A stretch of DNA of 64,000 nucleotides, taken from CAVXDY01 sp963721335. GTDB lineage: Bacteria; Actinomycetota; Thermoleophilia; Miltoncostaeales; Miltoncostaeaceae. The notes beneath the pieces were generated by a model. That model searched no databases, was not told the DNA's origin, and saw nothing but the letters and a program-made list of their open reading frames with translations. The stretch is taken from assembly GCA_963721335.1 (NCBI GenBank), contig CAVRIV010000002.1, positions 640,765 through 704,764 on the forward strand. Reading direction: 5' to 3'. Below are positions 1 through 8,603 of the stretch, piece by piece. Made by a program: the position numbers and the translations under genes. Numbering within the stretch: position 1 is the first letter of the stretch; each line of letters starts with the position of its first letter.

Positions 1-947
1 CTGCTCTGGTCGGCGCTGAGCGCCGTGTGGCCCGGGCTCGAACGCAGGCACGCGGAGTACCAGGTGCACCTGACCCACGACGTCGACGAGCCATTCGCCT
101 CCCGGGGCATCCGGCCGTCCGCGGCGGTCCGTGCGAGCACCGGGGACCTGCTGCGCCGCCGCGACCTCCAACTCGCCTGGCAGCGCGTGCGCTCGTTGCC
201 CGCCGCGCGCCGCGGCGACCACGAGCTCGACCCGTTCAACACCTACGGGTTCCTGATGGACGTCAGCGAGGAGCACGGGCTGAAGAGCGCGTTCTACTTC
301 CTGGCCGAGCCGGACGACAGCCCACACCCGGCGCCCTACGAGATCGATGACCCGGCGATCAGGGCGATCATGCTCCGGATCAACGACCGCGGTCACGAGC
401 TGGGGTTGCACGGGAGCTACGCCTCGCTGCACGACGCGACGCGCCTGCGTCGTGAGTTCGCACATCTGCGGGCGGTCACGGACGAGCTCGGGGTGCGGCA
501 GGAGAGCTGGGGCGGCCGGCAGCACTACCTGCGTTGGCGCACCCGCACTCGTGGCGGGCGTGGGAGCGCGCCGGCCTCGACTACGACGCGAGCGTGGGCT
601 TCGCGGGCCTGCCCGGTTTCCGCACCGGCACGTGCCGGGAGCACGCGGTCTTCGACCTGGCCGAGCGACGGCGGCTGGCGCTGCGTGAGCGGCCGCTCCA
701 CGTGATGATGGACACCACGCTCTTCGACTACATGGGCCTGAAGCACGACCAGGCGGCCGACCAGGTGGAGTGCCTGGCCGCGCGCTGCCGGGCCCACGCG
801 GGGCAATTGTTCCTGCTGTGCCACAACAGCTGGCCGGTGGGTGCCCGCGCCCGCGACTGGTATCGCTCGGTCGTGACCGCCGTCGGGTCGGCGGCCGGCG
901 GGGTCGTCACGTGGCTCGGGGCCCTGCCCGCGGGGATCGGCGCGTGA
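1..947 (+). CDS. Polysaccharide deacetylase-like protein (5' partial, frameshifted)
   Basis: The reading frame is open to the first base of the window, so the N-terminus lies outside. Visible are the metal/catalytic motif THDVD near the start and a second motif, LGLHGSYAS, both typical of the NodB/polysaccharide deacetylase fold used on exopolysaccharide N-acetyl sugars. Coding runs in one frame up to the GRQHYLRW motif near 537 and continues in another frame (WRAWERAGLDYD) to the stop at 945-947. One base appears to be missing around 537-545. Its stop overlaps the next gene by four bases (GTGA), so the two are co-transcribed. Whether the shift is real or a sequence error cannot be told from this window. 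The substrate is unknown. Confidence 0.75.
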
Positions 948-2998
948 GCAGCACGCCGCCCCTGAAGCCCTGGGCGTACTATCGCGCGGTCGACCTCCTC
1001 GAGCGCGGTCGTACCGCGGTCCGGCGGCGTGGACCCGCCCCGCCCTCCCAGGACGGTGTGCGCATTCTCGCCTACCACCGCGTGTCGGCCGAGCGCGATC
1101 CCCTCGCGGTGGCGCCTGACGCCTTTCGGCGCCAGATGGAGGAGGTCCTCGAGCGCTACGGGGCGGTGACCCGCCTCGACCGGGCGCTCGACCTGCTCGA
1201 CGAGCCGGTCGCCGAGCCCCTGGTGTGCGTGACCTTCGACGACGGCTATCGCGACACGCTCGACGTGGCCGCCCCGATCCTGCGCGAGCTGGGAGTGCCC
1301 GCCACCGTCTACCTGCCCACGGCCATGATCGACGGGCGCGCCGGGTACGACTGGTATCGGCAGGGCGCGCCTCCGGCGATGGGCTGGGACGAGGTCGCCG
1401 AGCTGGTCGCGGACGGGCTGATCGACGTGGGCTCGCACACGCGCACGCACCCGTGCCTGCCCGCGCTCGACGACCGCCGCGCACGCGAGGAGCTCGTGGG
1501 CTCCAAGGCGGACATCGAGGCTCGGCTCGGCCGGCCGGTCACGAGCTTCTGCTACCCGGCGGGCCTCTACGGCCCGCGCGACGCGGGTCTGGTCCGCGAG
1601 GCGGGCTATCGCGGCGGCCTCACGTGCCGGAGCGGGCTCAACCGGGGGGCTGAGGAGATGGCGGAGCTGCGCCGCACGCTCGTCGGCTGGGCCGACGACG
1701 ACGCCCGGTTCCGGGCGAAGCTGGACGGGCGTCTGGACGTGCCCGGCCGGGGGACGGAGCTGATGCAGCGACTGCGCGCCCGCGGCGGTTCGCCGTCGCC
1801 GGGTCCGCCCCCGCCACCGCCGGCCGACCGGCGCGGGGAGCCGATCGCGTACTCGGGCATGCTCATCACCAAGGACCGCCCGGCGCGCGCAGCCGCGATC
1901 CTCGACCAGATCGTGGGCCAGACGCGACGGCCCGCGCGCATGGTCGTGGTGGACGCCAGCACGCCGCCCCTGGAGTACGACGACGAGCGCGTCGCGGCCG
2001 CCGCCGCCGCCGGAATCGAGCTCGTGGTGGTCCACGAGCCGCCGTCCATGCCACACCAGCGCAACCGCGGGGTGGAGCTGGTGGAGACCCCCGTGACGCT
2101 GGTGCTCGACGACGACGTCGTCCTCGCTCCCGATTACATGGAGTGCCTGCTCGAGCGGTGGGAGGCGCGTGGCCTGAACGCACTCGGAGGGGTCGTCGGC
2201 TCGGTGCGTCAGGGGTCGCACTTCAAGCAACAGTTCCCGCCGGTCGAGCGCACCCTCCGGCGCCTCTTCTTCCTCCACGACATCGCCCCCACCGGCGCCA
2301 CCCGGTTGCGCCGCTCGGGCAAGCTGCACGAGGTGCTGACGCCCACCGAGGACGTGCTGGTCCCGGTGTTCGGCAACGCCGCGCTCGCGTACCGCACCGA
2401 CCTCCTGCGCAAGCACCGGTTCGACGAGCAGTTCAGCGGCTACGTCTACGGGGAGGACCTCGATCTCACCGGCCGGCTCGCCCGGGACGCTCCCATCCTC
2501 CACTCGCCGTCCACCTGGTACATCCACGAGTGGGAGCCCGCGGGCCGGGCCACCGGCGACCTGTGGTACCGCCGCGCCCGTCAAGAGGGCTACTTCCGGC
2601 TGCGGCTGATCGGCCGCTCGCCCCTCAGCCTCGCGGCCTTCGCGTTGTCGGTCGTGGGTGAGCTGGGGCTCGCGACCGCCCAGTCGCTGCAGGCGCGCCG
2701 GATGGATCCGGTGCGCGGCTACCTGCGGGGCATGCGCGAGACGATCCGGGCGACTCGGGCGGAGTCACGACGGCGCGCCGGCGACGCCACGGTCCTAGGA
2801 GCTGCAGGCGGCGCGGGGCAGGGGCTTCGTGCTCAGTGCGACCCGGTTCTCCGACTGATCGAGCAGAGCGTGCCCGCTCTGGTCGTAGATCGGAAACCCA
2901 CCCGTGGTGGCGATGGCGTTGCGCCGGACGTCGAAGTGCTCCCCGGTCTGGTTCGCCCTGCCCGTGGCGCCGATCAGGATCCCGTAGTGGACTCCTGA
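944..2998 (+). CDS. Polysaccharide deacetylase (NodB) fused to GT2 glycosyltransferase
   Basis: One continuous frame encodes two enzymes. Residues about 40-225 are a NodB deacetylase: AYHRVS, FDDGY (catalytic and metal Asp), SHTRTHP (metal His pair) and CYPAGLYG. After a Pro-rich linker (about 285-295), residues from about 300 are a family 2 glycosyltransferase with MLITKDRP, the nucleotide-sugar motif LDDDV near 388 and a later acceptor motif GEDLD. GTG 944 is chosen because it overlaps the preceding stop; the frame is open further upstream. The last 60-70 codons lie antisense to the 3' end of the next gene (204-base convergent overlap) and look non-protein-like, so the true end may be nearer 2798. 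A role in making and deacetylating an exported polysaccharide is inferred from the two domains and the locus. Confidence 0.85.
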   Translation: MSSTPPLKPWAYYRAVDLLERGRTAVRRRGPAPPSQDGVRILAYHRVSAERDPLAVAPDAFRRQMEEVLERYGAVTRLDRALDLLDEPVAEPLVCVTFDDGYRDTLDVAAPILRELGVPATVYLPTAMIDGRAGYDWYRQGAPPAMGWDEVAELVADGLIDVGSHTRTHPCLPALDDRRAREELVGSKADIEARLGRPVTSFCYPAGLYGPRDAGLVREAGYRGGLTCRSGLNRGAEEMAELRRTLVGWADDDARFRAKLDGRLDVPGRGTELMQRLRARGGSPSPGPPPPPPADRRGEPIAYSGMLITKDRPARAAAILDQIVGQTRRPARMVVVDASTPPLEYDDERVAAAAAAGIELVVVHEPPSMPHQRNRGVELVETPVTLVLDDDVVLAPDYMECLLERWEARGLNALGGVVGSVRQGSHFKQQFPPVERTLRRLFFLHDIAPTGATRLRRSGKLHEVLTPTEDVLVPVFGNAALAYRTDLLRKHRFDEQFSGYVYGEDLDLTGRLARDAPILHSPSTWYIHEWEPAGRATGDLWYRRARQEGYFRLRLIGRSPLSLAAFALSVVGELGLATAQSLQARRMDPVRGYLRGMRETIRATRAESRRRAGDATVLGAAGGAGQGLRAQCDPVLRLIEQSVPALVVDRKPTRGGDGVAPDVEVLPGLVRPARGADQDPVVDS

Positions 2999-3805
2999 GA
3001 TGTTGTTGCCGCACATGGTCGTCGACCCCGCCACGGGGTCGTCGCCCCAGTAGCCGATCCCGGCCGAGCCCGTGCGAATGACGTTGTCGCGGATGGACGC
3101 GGTGCGGAAGCGGGTCGAGACCCCCTGGGCCTGGAACCGCGCGATGACGTTGCCGATGATCCGCGCCCCGGCGCTCTTGGAGTAGATGCCGTGCTTGTCG
3201 TAGGGGATGCTCGAGTCGCGTCCCGTGTCGAAGATCGTGTTGCCCATGATCGTCGCCCCCGATCCCTGGACGATCACGCCCGAGTCGCCGGTGCGCCCGA
3301 TCACGTTGTTCAGGATCCGCCAGCGCGTGTCGCCGGGGTTCGACGAGTTGATCCCCCGCTCGACGTCGGTGAACACGTTGCGGAGGACATCGATGTTCCG
3401 GGCACCGCGTCCGGTTCCCGAGCCGACGCCCTCGTCGGTGCCGCGGACCCGGAACCCCTCGAAGCTGAGCCAGGAGACCTGGTACACGTAGATGCCCTGG
3501 GTGAGCGTCGCCCGCCCGCTCCCGTAGCTCTTGAAGCGGATGCGCGCACCCGGCGCGCCCGAGACCGTCGGCGCGAGCCGCTCGTCTCCGTAGGTGCGCC
3601 CGGCCCGGAACAGGACGACGTCGCCGGGACGCAGCGCCGCGTGGTTGACCCTGTCCACGGTCCGCCACGCCGTGGCCGGCGACCGGCCCGAGGCCCCGTC
3701 GTTGCCGCCGGGGGCGACGTAGAAGCTTCGCGCCTGTGCCTGCGACACGACCGCCAGGCCGATGGCTGCCACCACGAGCACGAGCCGCGTGACAACAGGG
3801 CCCAT
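2795..3805 (-). CDS. Secreted right-handed parallel beta-helix protein
   Basis: 336 residues. An N-terminal signal peptide (hydrophobic run followed by SQAQARS) leads into FYVAPGGNDGASG, the start typical of DUF1565/pectate-lyase-like beta-helix proteins. It continues with repeating coils of about 22-25 residues rich in NVI, IIGN and GI motifs. Such proteins bind or cleave polysaccharide. No catalytic lyase residues can be assigned by eye, so activity is open. The position directly after two Wzz-like genes on the same strand suggests a partner in surface polysaccharide processing. The start ATG lies exactly six bases downstream of a TAGACT hexamer, suggesting a leaderless transcript. The 3' end overlaps the fusion gene on the other strand. 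Confidence 0.8.
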   Translation of the reverse strand: MGPVVTRLVLVVAAIGLAVVSQAQARSFYVAPGGNDGASGRSPATAWRTVDRVNHAALRPGDVVLFRAGRTYGDERLAPTVSGAPGARIRFKSYGSGRATLTQGIYVYQVSWLSFEGFRVRGTDEGVGSGTGRGARNIDVLRNVFTDVERGINSSNPGDTRWRILNNVIGRTGDSGVIVQGSGATIMGNTIFDTGRDSSIPYDKHGIYSKSAGARIIGNVIARFQAQGVSTRFRTASIRDNVIRTGSAGIGYWGDDPVAGSTTMCGNNISGVHYGILIGATGRANQTGEHFDVRRNAIATTGGFPIYDQSGHALLDQSENRVALSTKPLPRAACSS

Positions 3806-3811
3806 GTGGCG

Positions 3812-3817
3812 AGTCTA
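3812..3817 (-). promoter_or_regulatory. -10 hexamer TAGACT, leaderless geometry
   Basis: Read on the minus strand, TAGACT is followed by six bases (CGCCAC) and then the ATG at 3805, so the predicted +1 is the A of the start codon. No clear -35 element is visible. Confidence 0.5.
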
Positions 3818-3858
3818 CTGTGGGATCACGCCGCCGCCCGGCCTGACGGGTGGGAGGG

Positions 3859-5355
3859 TCAGGACCGCACGGTCACCTGGGCGGCGCCGCCGTCCGCCGG
3901 CGTGATCGCCGCGCCGCGCCGCCTGACCTCCACGATCCCCAACAGGCGGGCCTGCGTCTGGTCGGCGAGGGCGTCGGCCAGCGCGCGCGCGGCCCCGGGG
4001 GCCCCGGCGGGCGTCACCAGCACGACCGCCTCGACCGCCCGCGCCACGAGCATGCCGTGCGGTGGCTCCGCGGGCGCGTCGACCAGCACCAGCTCGTATC
4101 CTGCCGCGACCTCCGAGAGCACGCGTCGCAGGATCGGCACGAGCGAGGCGCCGCCCTTTGCCGGCGCCTGACCCGCCGGCAGGAACGCGAGCCCTCTGGT
4201 CGCCTCGACGACGGGGTATCGGCGGCGCCGGCGTACGAGCAGGTCGCCGAGGCCCTCCGAGCTCTCGTGCTCCAGCGAGGCCGACAGGAGCCTCCCCTCG
4301 AAGGCGCCGTCGACGAGCAGCACGCCCGCGCCCTGCCGGCGCGCGGACCGGGCCAGCTCCCGTGTGACCGTCGCCCGGTCGGCGAGGTCCACCTCGCCCA
4401 CCACCCCGACGATCGTCTCCGAACGGCCGGAGGCCCGCTGCCAGACGGTGCTCGCGATCGCGTCGAAGGCGGCTCGGTCGGCGGCCGTGAGCTCCTGGGC
4501 CAGCGGGGGCACGGAGACCGATCCCAGCACGGGGACGGTGGTGTCAGGTGCGGCCTCCCTGCGCGCGCGTCGTCGTCGGAGCGCGTCGGCCAGCCCGGCG
4601 AGTGCGACGCCGAGGATCACCCCGAAGACCAGCCCGGCGGCGATGTTGATCAGTGGGCGCGGCGCGACGGGAGACGACGAGGCGCTCGCCGGAGCGACCG
4701 CCACCGCGCCGGCCCCGGCGCCGGTGCCGAGTACGAGGCCGAGCTGGGACACGAGATCCTCACGGGCCCCCTGGAGCGCGTCGACCGACGCCGATCCGGA
4801 TGCGCGGGCGATCTGGGCGTCGATGGCCGCGATCTCCTCCCGGAGGTCGCGCGCCTGCGCCTCGCTCCGGGCCTGGGCGTCCTCGCGGACGGCCGCGATG
4901 AACCCGTCGGACACGGCCGTGGCCAGGTCGCGGGCGCCCTCCGGTGAGGGGCCGCGGGCGGTCAGCGCGATCAGACTCGTGTCCTTGATCGCCGTGGCGA
5001 CCACGTCGCCCTCCAGCGAGGCGGCGCTGGGGTTCCCGGGGAGGGTCGAGGCGATTCGAGCGAGGAAGCTCCGGGACCCGATGGTGACGGCATAGGTGCC
5101 CGCCAGGCTCTGGTTGGCCTGCTCCGAGTTGTAGGGGTCTCCGACGCTCGCGGGGTCGATGGCCCGGTCGATGCGAAGGAGGCCGTTGGCCTCGTAGACC
5201 TTCTCGGCGCGGGAGGTGGCGAGCACCGCGAACGAGACGCTGCAGAAGATGGCGATGGCGATGAACCACCGTCCCCTCCAGAAGATCGTGGAGAGGCGTA
5301 CCGGGTCCGCCTGGTCGTCCCAGGCGTCCGCTGGGTTCTTCTCGGCCGGGCTCAT
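3859..5355 (-). CDS. Wzz-type polysaccharide co-polymerase with degenerate kinase domain
   Basis: 498 residues. The N-terminal Wzz domain begins with VRLSTIFWRGRWFIAIAIF (first membrane helix), followed by a periplasmic/extracytoplasmic part with Ala-rich helical stretches and a second membrane segment near residue 235-260 (PLINIAAGLVFGVILGVAL). The C-terminal cytoplasmic half has the shape of a BY-kinase/ParA fold: GVLLVDGAF resembles the A' motif and ELVLVDAPAE the B motif. The P-loop is absent, however; GVVGEVDLADRAT stands where GxxxxGKS/T is expected. It probably controls chain length or polymerisation without autophosphorylation (inference). It lies 13 bases downstream of its paralogue and is co-transcribed with it. 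Confidence 0.8.
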   Translation of the reverse strand: MSPAEKNPADAWDDQADPVRLSTIFWRGRWFIAIAIFCSVSFAVLATSRAEKVYEANGLLRIDRAIDPASVGDPYNSEQANQSLAGTYAVTIGSRSFLARIASTLPGNPSAASLEGDVVATAIKDTSLIALTARGPSPEGARDLATAVSDGFIAAVREDAQARSEAQARDLREEIAAIDAQIARASGSASVDALQGAREDLVSQLGLVLGTGAGAGAVAVAPASASSSPVAPRPLINIAAGLVFGVILGVALAGLADALRRRRARREAAPDTTVPVLGSVSVPPLAQELTAADRAAFDAIASTVWQRASGRSETIVGVVGEVDLADRATVTRELARSARRQGAGVLLVDGAFEGRLLSASLEHESSEGLGDLLVRRRRRYPVVEATRGLAFLPAGQAPAKGGASLVPILRRVLSEVAAGYELVLVDAPAEPPHGMLVARAVEAVVLVTPAGAPGAARALADALADQTQARLLGIVEVRRRGAAITPADGGAAQVTVRS

Positions 5356-5368
5356 CGGTCTCGCCGCA

Positions 5369-7120
5369 TCAGGACTGCGGCGCCGTCCCGGCGTGCTCCT
5401 CGCGGGGGTGCGCCGGGATCGAGCCGTTCGCGCTGTCCGAGCCCGTCGATTCGGCGACCGCCGCCATCGTCGTGACCACTCCCAGAACCTGGCCCCGGCC
5501 CCGCTCGCCGAGGACGCGGCCGAGCAGCTCCGACGCGGGCGTGTCGGAGGTCGAGGCGACCAGGACGATTCCGGTGGAGGCGCCCACCACGGCTCGGGCG
5601 CCCGACTCGGAGGCCGCGGCCGCCGGCGACTCGATCAGGAGCAGGCCGCGCTTGGCGGCGAGTCGGCCCACCACCGTGCGAAACTGCTCGTTGCCCCAGA
5701 ACGGGCGGGTGTCGGGCGGCCGTCTGCCGGCGGGCATGAAGGCGTAGGACGAGTTCCCGGGGAGCCGCACCACCTGCGGGCGCGTCTGTGAGACGCCCGT
5801 GACCAGGTCGCCGAGTCCTCGGGAGCGGCCGTGGTCGAGCACCTTCGAGAGGCGCCGGCCGCGAACGTCGCCGTCGGCCAGGAGCACGTTCCGGCCGGCG
5901 CGCGCTGCGGCCCGGGCGATCCCCTGCGAGACCTCCTCTCGGCCGTCGAGCTCGTGCTCGGCCAGGAGGGCGAGCGATGCGCCCTCGCCCGCGCGCGTCT
6001 GGAGCGCCGCGAAGATGGCGTCGTAGGCTGCCTCCGCCTCCTCGTCGTCGGCCTTCACGCCGACCGGGGCCGAGCCGAGGTGGGGTGTGGGCCCCGGGGA
6101 CTCCTCGTCGGTCGCTCTCCCATCGGCCTGCGGGTGATGGGCCCCCGCCGCCTCGTCCTTCTCCGCGTCCGAATAGATGGCGTCGTAGGCTCGCCCGACC
6201 TCGTCCTGCTCCCCAGGGTCCGCGCCGTGCGGCGCGACCGTCGCGGCCGCCTCGATCTGCACCACCGGGCCCTCGTCCGGCTCGCCGGCGTCCTGCCCTT
6301 CGGCGTCCTGCGCCCGTCGACGGGGGGACGGGTCGTCCGGGGGACGAGCAGCCCTCGGCCGGCCACGGAGCGAGCGCAACGGGGCGCCACCGGTGGAGGC
6401 CAGCCAGAGCCACGACAGCGCGATGCCCACGAGGGCGCCGAGGAAGATGCCGGCCACGGCGTTCAGGACGGGCCGGGGCTCGACCGGGGAGGTGGGCGTG
6501 TCCGGGGGGGAGGTGAGCGCGATGCCGACCGTGCTCGCGCTGGCGATCGCGTCGGCCAGCTGTCTGGTGAGGCCGTCGCGCGCGTCGCTGAGCGAGCCCG
6601 GCGAGTCGCCGCCGCGCGCGATCTCGGCATCGAGCGCCGCGATCCTCTCGCGCAGCTCGGAGCGTTGCGCCTCCGCCTGCGCGCGGGCGTCGGTGCGGAG
6701 GGTCTCCGTGAAGGCGGCCGCGACGTCCGCGACCAGGTCGTGCGCCTCCTCGGGGGAGCCGCCGGTCGCCTTCAGGGAGACCAGGCTGGTCTGGCTGACC
6801 AGCGAGGCGTCCACCCGGGAGCCGAGCTCTTCGGCGCTCAGGCTCCCGCCCGCGACCTCCGGTGCGATGCGCGCGAGGAAGCCTGACGAGTCGAGCGTGG
6901 TCGCGTACCCGCGGGCCAGCGCCTCGGCGGCCTGTTGCTCATCGAACGTGCGGCGAGCCGGCACCTGGCCGCCGACACCCGTCTCCATGAGGGCCGTCGA
7001 CTCGTAGACCTCGTCCGACCGGGAGGTCGCCAGAACGGCCAATGCCAGGCCGACGACGATCGACACGGCGATGATCCACTTGCCCCGCCAGATGATCGTC
7101 GATAGCCGAGGCCGATTCAT
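5369..7120 (-). CDS. Wzz-type polysaccharide co-polymerase, longer paralogue
   Basis: 583 residues from the ATG at 7120 (MNRPRLSTIIWRGKWII), chosen because it aligns with the start of the paralogue downstream; the frame itself extends further upstream. Two membrane segments flank the Wzz domain (about residues 13-35 and 230-255). The cytoplasmic part contains an acidic linker of more than 100 residues with a repeated AYDAI(Y/F) unit. A ParA/BY-kinase-like core follows, with LLADGDVRGRRL (A'-like) and LLLIESPAA (B-like) but no P-loop. There is no C-terminal Tyr cluster. It shares sequence and architecture with the next gene, so a duplication inside the operon is likely. The inferred role is exopolysaccharide chain-length control. 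Confidence 0.8.
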   Translation of the reverse strand: MNRPRLSTIIWRGKWIIAVSIVVGLALAVLATSRSDEVYESTALMETGVGGQVPARRTFDEQQAAEALARGYATTLDSSGFLARIAPEVAGGSLSAEELGSRVDASLVSQTSLVSLKATGGSPEEAHDLVADVAAAFTETLRTDARAQAEAQRSELRERIAALDAEIARGGDSPGSLSDARDGLTRQLADAIASASTVGIALTSPPDTPTSPVEPRPVLNAVAGIFLGALVGIALSWLWLASTGGAPLRSLRGRPRAARPPDDPSPRRRAQDAEGQDAGEPDEGPVVQIEAAATVAPHGADPGEQDEVGRAYDAIYSDAEKDEAAGAHHPQADGRATDEESPGPTPHLGSAPVGVKADDEEAEAAYDAIFAALQTRAGEGASLALLAEHELDGREEVSQGIARAAARAGRNVLLADGDVRGRRLSKVLDHGRSRGLGDLVTGVSQTRPQVVRLPGNSSYAFMPAGRRPPDTRPFWGNEQFRTVVGRLAAKRGLLLIESPAAAASESGARAVVGASTGIVLVASTSDTPASELLGRVLGERGRGQVLGVVTTMAAVAESTGSDSANGSIPAHPREEHAGTAPQS

Positions 7121-7226
7121 TGCGTGTCCCGCCCCCCGTCGCGCGCCTCGTCCGCATCCGTGAACCGCTGCGCGTGCCTGCGAGACGCCGGTGCGCAGCG
7201 GGTGAGAGGCCACTCACCAAGCGGTG

Positions 7227-7232
7227 ATTATG
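7227..7232 (-). promoter_or_regulatory. Candidate -10 CATAAT for the wzz operon
   Basis: Minus-strand CATAAT in the divergent intergenic region 7121-7413 would start a transcript about 100 bases before the ATG at 7120. No good -35 partner was found at 16-18 bases. The rest of this 293-base region shows no gene. Confidence 0.3.
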
Positions 7233-7346
7233 CCAGAGAACCCCCAAACCCCATCCCCCGGAGGGCGGGGCGACGGGGGTCACCGCCCCTCGCATGGGGG
7301 AGCCTCGCCTGGACATTCGGCGCAGGGGGAACACGCCGCACCCCGG

Positions 7347-7352
7347 TAGGAT
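7347..7352 (+). promoter_or_regulatory. Candidate -10 TAGGAT upstream of the aminotransferase
   Basis: TAGGAT fits the TAnnnT pattern seen before many genes in this window. The predicted start of transcription is near 7359, giving a leader of about 55 bases that contains the ribosome binding site GGAGGTGG just before ATG 7414. Confidence 0.3.
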
Positions 7353-7413
7353 CACCGGCGATGGCGACCCCGAGACGCGCGGAGCCGTGCCCGTGCCCGG
7401 AGGTGGCCCTCCC

Positions 7414-8589
7414 ATGAGCCCCCACCGGAACGGTGGCGCGGACCACACCGCCTACGAGCGCCGGTTCGCGGCCCTGATCGCGCCCGAGGCGCAGGCGTTC
7501 GCCTTCTGGAAGGGCCGCGTCGCCCTCTACGCGATCCTCCGGGCGCTCGACGTGGGACCGGGCGACGAGGTGATCGTGCCGGGGTTCACGTGCGTGGTCG
7601 TGCCGAACGCGATCCGGCTCACCGGCGCGAGCCCGGTCTACGCCGACATCTCGAACGAGGGCTACAACGTCGACCCCGCGTGCGTCGCGGCCGCGATCAC
7701 GCCGCGCACGCGGGCCCTCGTGATGCAGCACAGCTTCGGCCTGCCGGCCGCCGCCGACCGGCTGCGGGAGATCGCCCGCGCCCGCGGCCTGCGCATCATC
7801 GAGGATTGCGCGCACGCGCTCGGCGGCACCCTCGGGGGCCGAACCCTCGGCACGCTGGGCGATGCGTCGTTCTTCAGCTTCCAGTGGTCGAAGCCGTACA
7901 CGACCGGCCTCGGCGGGATGGCCGTGACCCAGGACCCCGAGCTGGCCGCGCGGCTGCGAGACCACCAGAGCCGGTGCTCGCCCCCGCCGCTCACCGCCCG
8001 CGCGCAGCTCTTCGCGCAGTATCAGGCGTACGTGCGGCTCTTCTCTCCGAAGCTCTACTGGCGCGCCCAGGGCATCCTGCGAGCGGTCTCCCGGTTGGGG
8101 CTCTTCGTCGGCTCGTCCAGCGCCGGCGAGCTGAAGGGCGAGGCGCCCACCGATCACACCTGGCTCATGGCGGGGTTCCAGCAGTCGACGGGCGAGCGCC
8201 TGATCGGCACCCTCCCCGCGCGGGATGCACACGCGCGCGCGCTGGCCCGGCGATACGCGTCGCACCTCGACGCGGGCGGCTGGCCGACCCCCGAGCTCAC
8301 GGAGGAGTCGCGTCTCCTGCGATTCCCGTTGCTCGTCGGAAACAAGAGGGCCCTCCTCGATTCCGCCCGCGACGAGCGCATCGAGCTGGGCTCCTGGTTC
8401 GAGACCCCGCTGCATCCGGTGCCCATGGAGCAGCACGCCTCCTTCGGCTACGCCCTGGGGGACTGCCCCAACGCCGAACGGGCCGCCGAGCGGATCGTCA
8501 ACCTGCCCCTGCACGCGCGCGTCGCGCCGGACGAGGCGGACCGGATCGCCCGCTTCGTGGTGCGGCACGCCGTCCATCCCCGGGACTGA
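7414..8589 (+). CDS. DegT/DnrJ/EryC1/StrS-family aminotransferase
   Basis: 391 residues from ATG 7414, which is preceded by a strong ribosome binding site (GGAGGTGG, about 8 bases upstream). The family are PLP enzymes that transaminate nucleotide-linked keto-sugars. Visible are VIVPGFTCVVVPNA (cofactor-phosphate region), IEDCAHALGG (Asp facing the pyridine ring) and FSFQWSKPYTTGLGG, with Lys in SKP as the probable Schiff-base residue. It is followed after 14 bases by a glycosyltransferase, fitting a role in making an amino sugar for the polysaccharide of this locus. The exact sugar cannot be read from sequence. Confidence 0.85.
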   Translation: MSPHRNGGADHTAYERRFAALIAPEAQAFAFWKGRVALYAILRALDVGPGDEVIVPGFTCVVVPNAIRLTGASPVYADISNEGYNVDPACVAAAITPRTRALVMQHSFGLPAAADRLREIARARGLRIIEDCAHALGGTLGGRTLGTLGDASFFSFQWSKPYTTGLGGMAVTQDPELAARLRDHQSRCSPPPLTARAQLFAQYQAYVRLFSPKLYWRAQGILRAVSRLGLFVGSSSAGELKGEAPTDHTWLMAGFQQSTGERLIGTLPARDAHARALARRYASHLDAGGWPTPELTEESRLLRFPLLVGNKRALLDSARDERIELGSWFETPLHPVPMEQHASFGYALGDCPNAERAAERIVNLPLHARVAPDEADRIARFVVRHAVHPRD

Positions 8590-8603
8590 GCACGACCTCG
8601 CCG

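Noticed and set aside
728..2584. A 618-codon minus-strand frame across the deacetylase-transferase fusion
   Set aside because: Same GC-shadow effect; the plus strand carries both enzyme signatures.
2799..2998. C-terminal tail of the deacetylase-transferase fusion as a real domain
   Set aside because: It is antisense to conserved beta-helix coding and has no domain-like sequence; a missed stop or lost base near 2790 is more likely.
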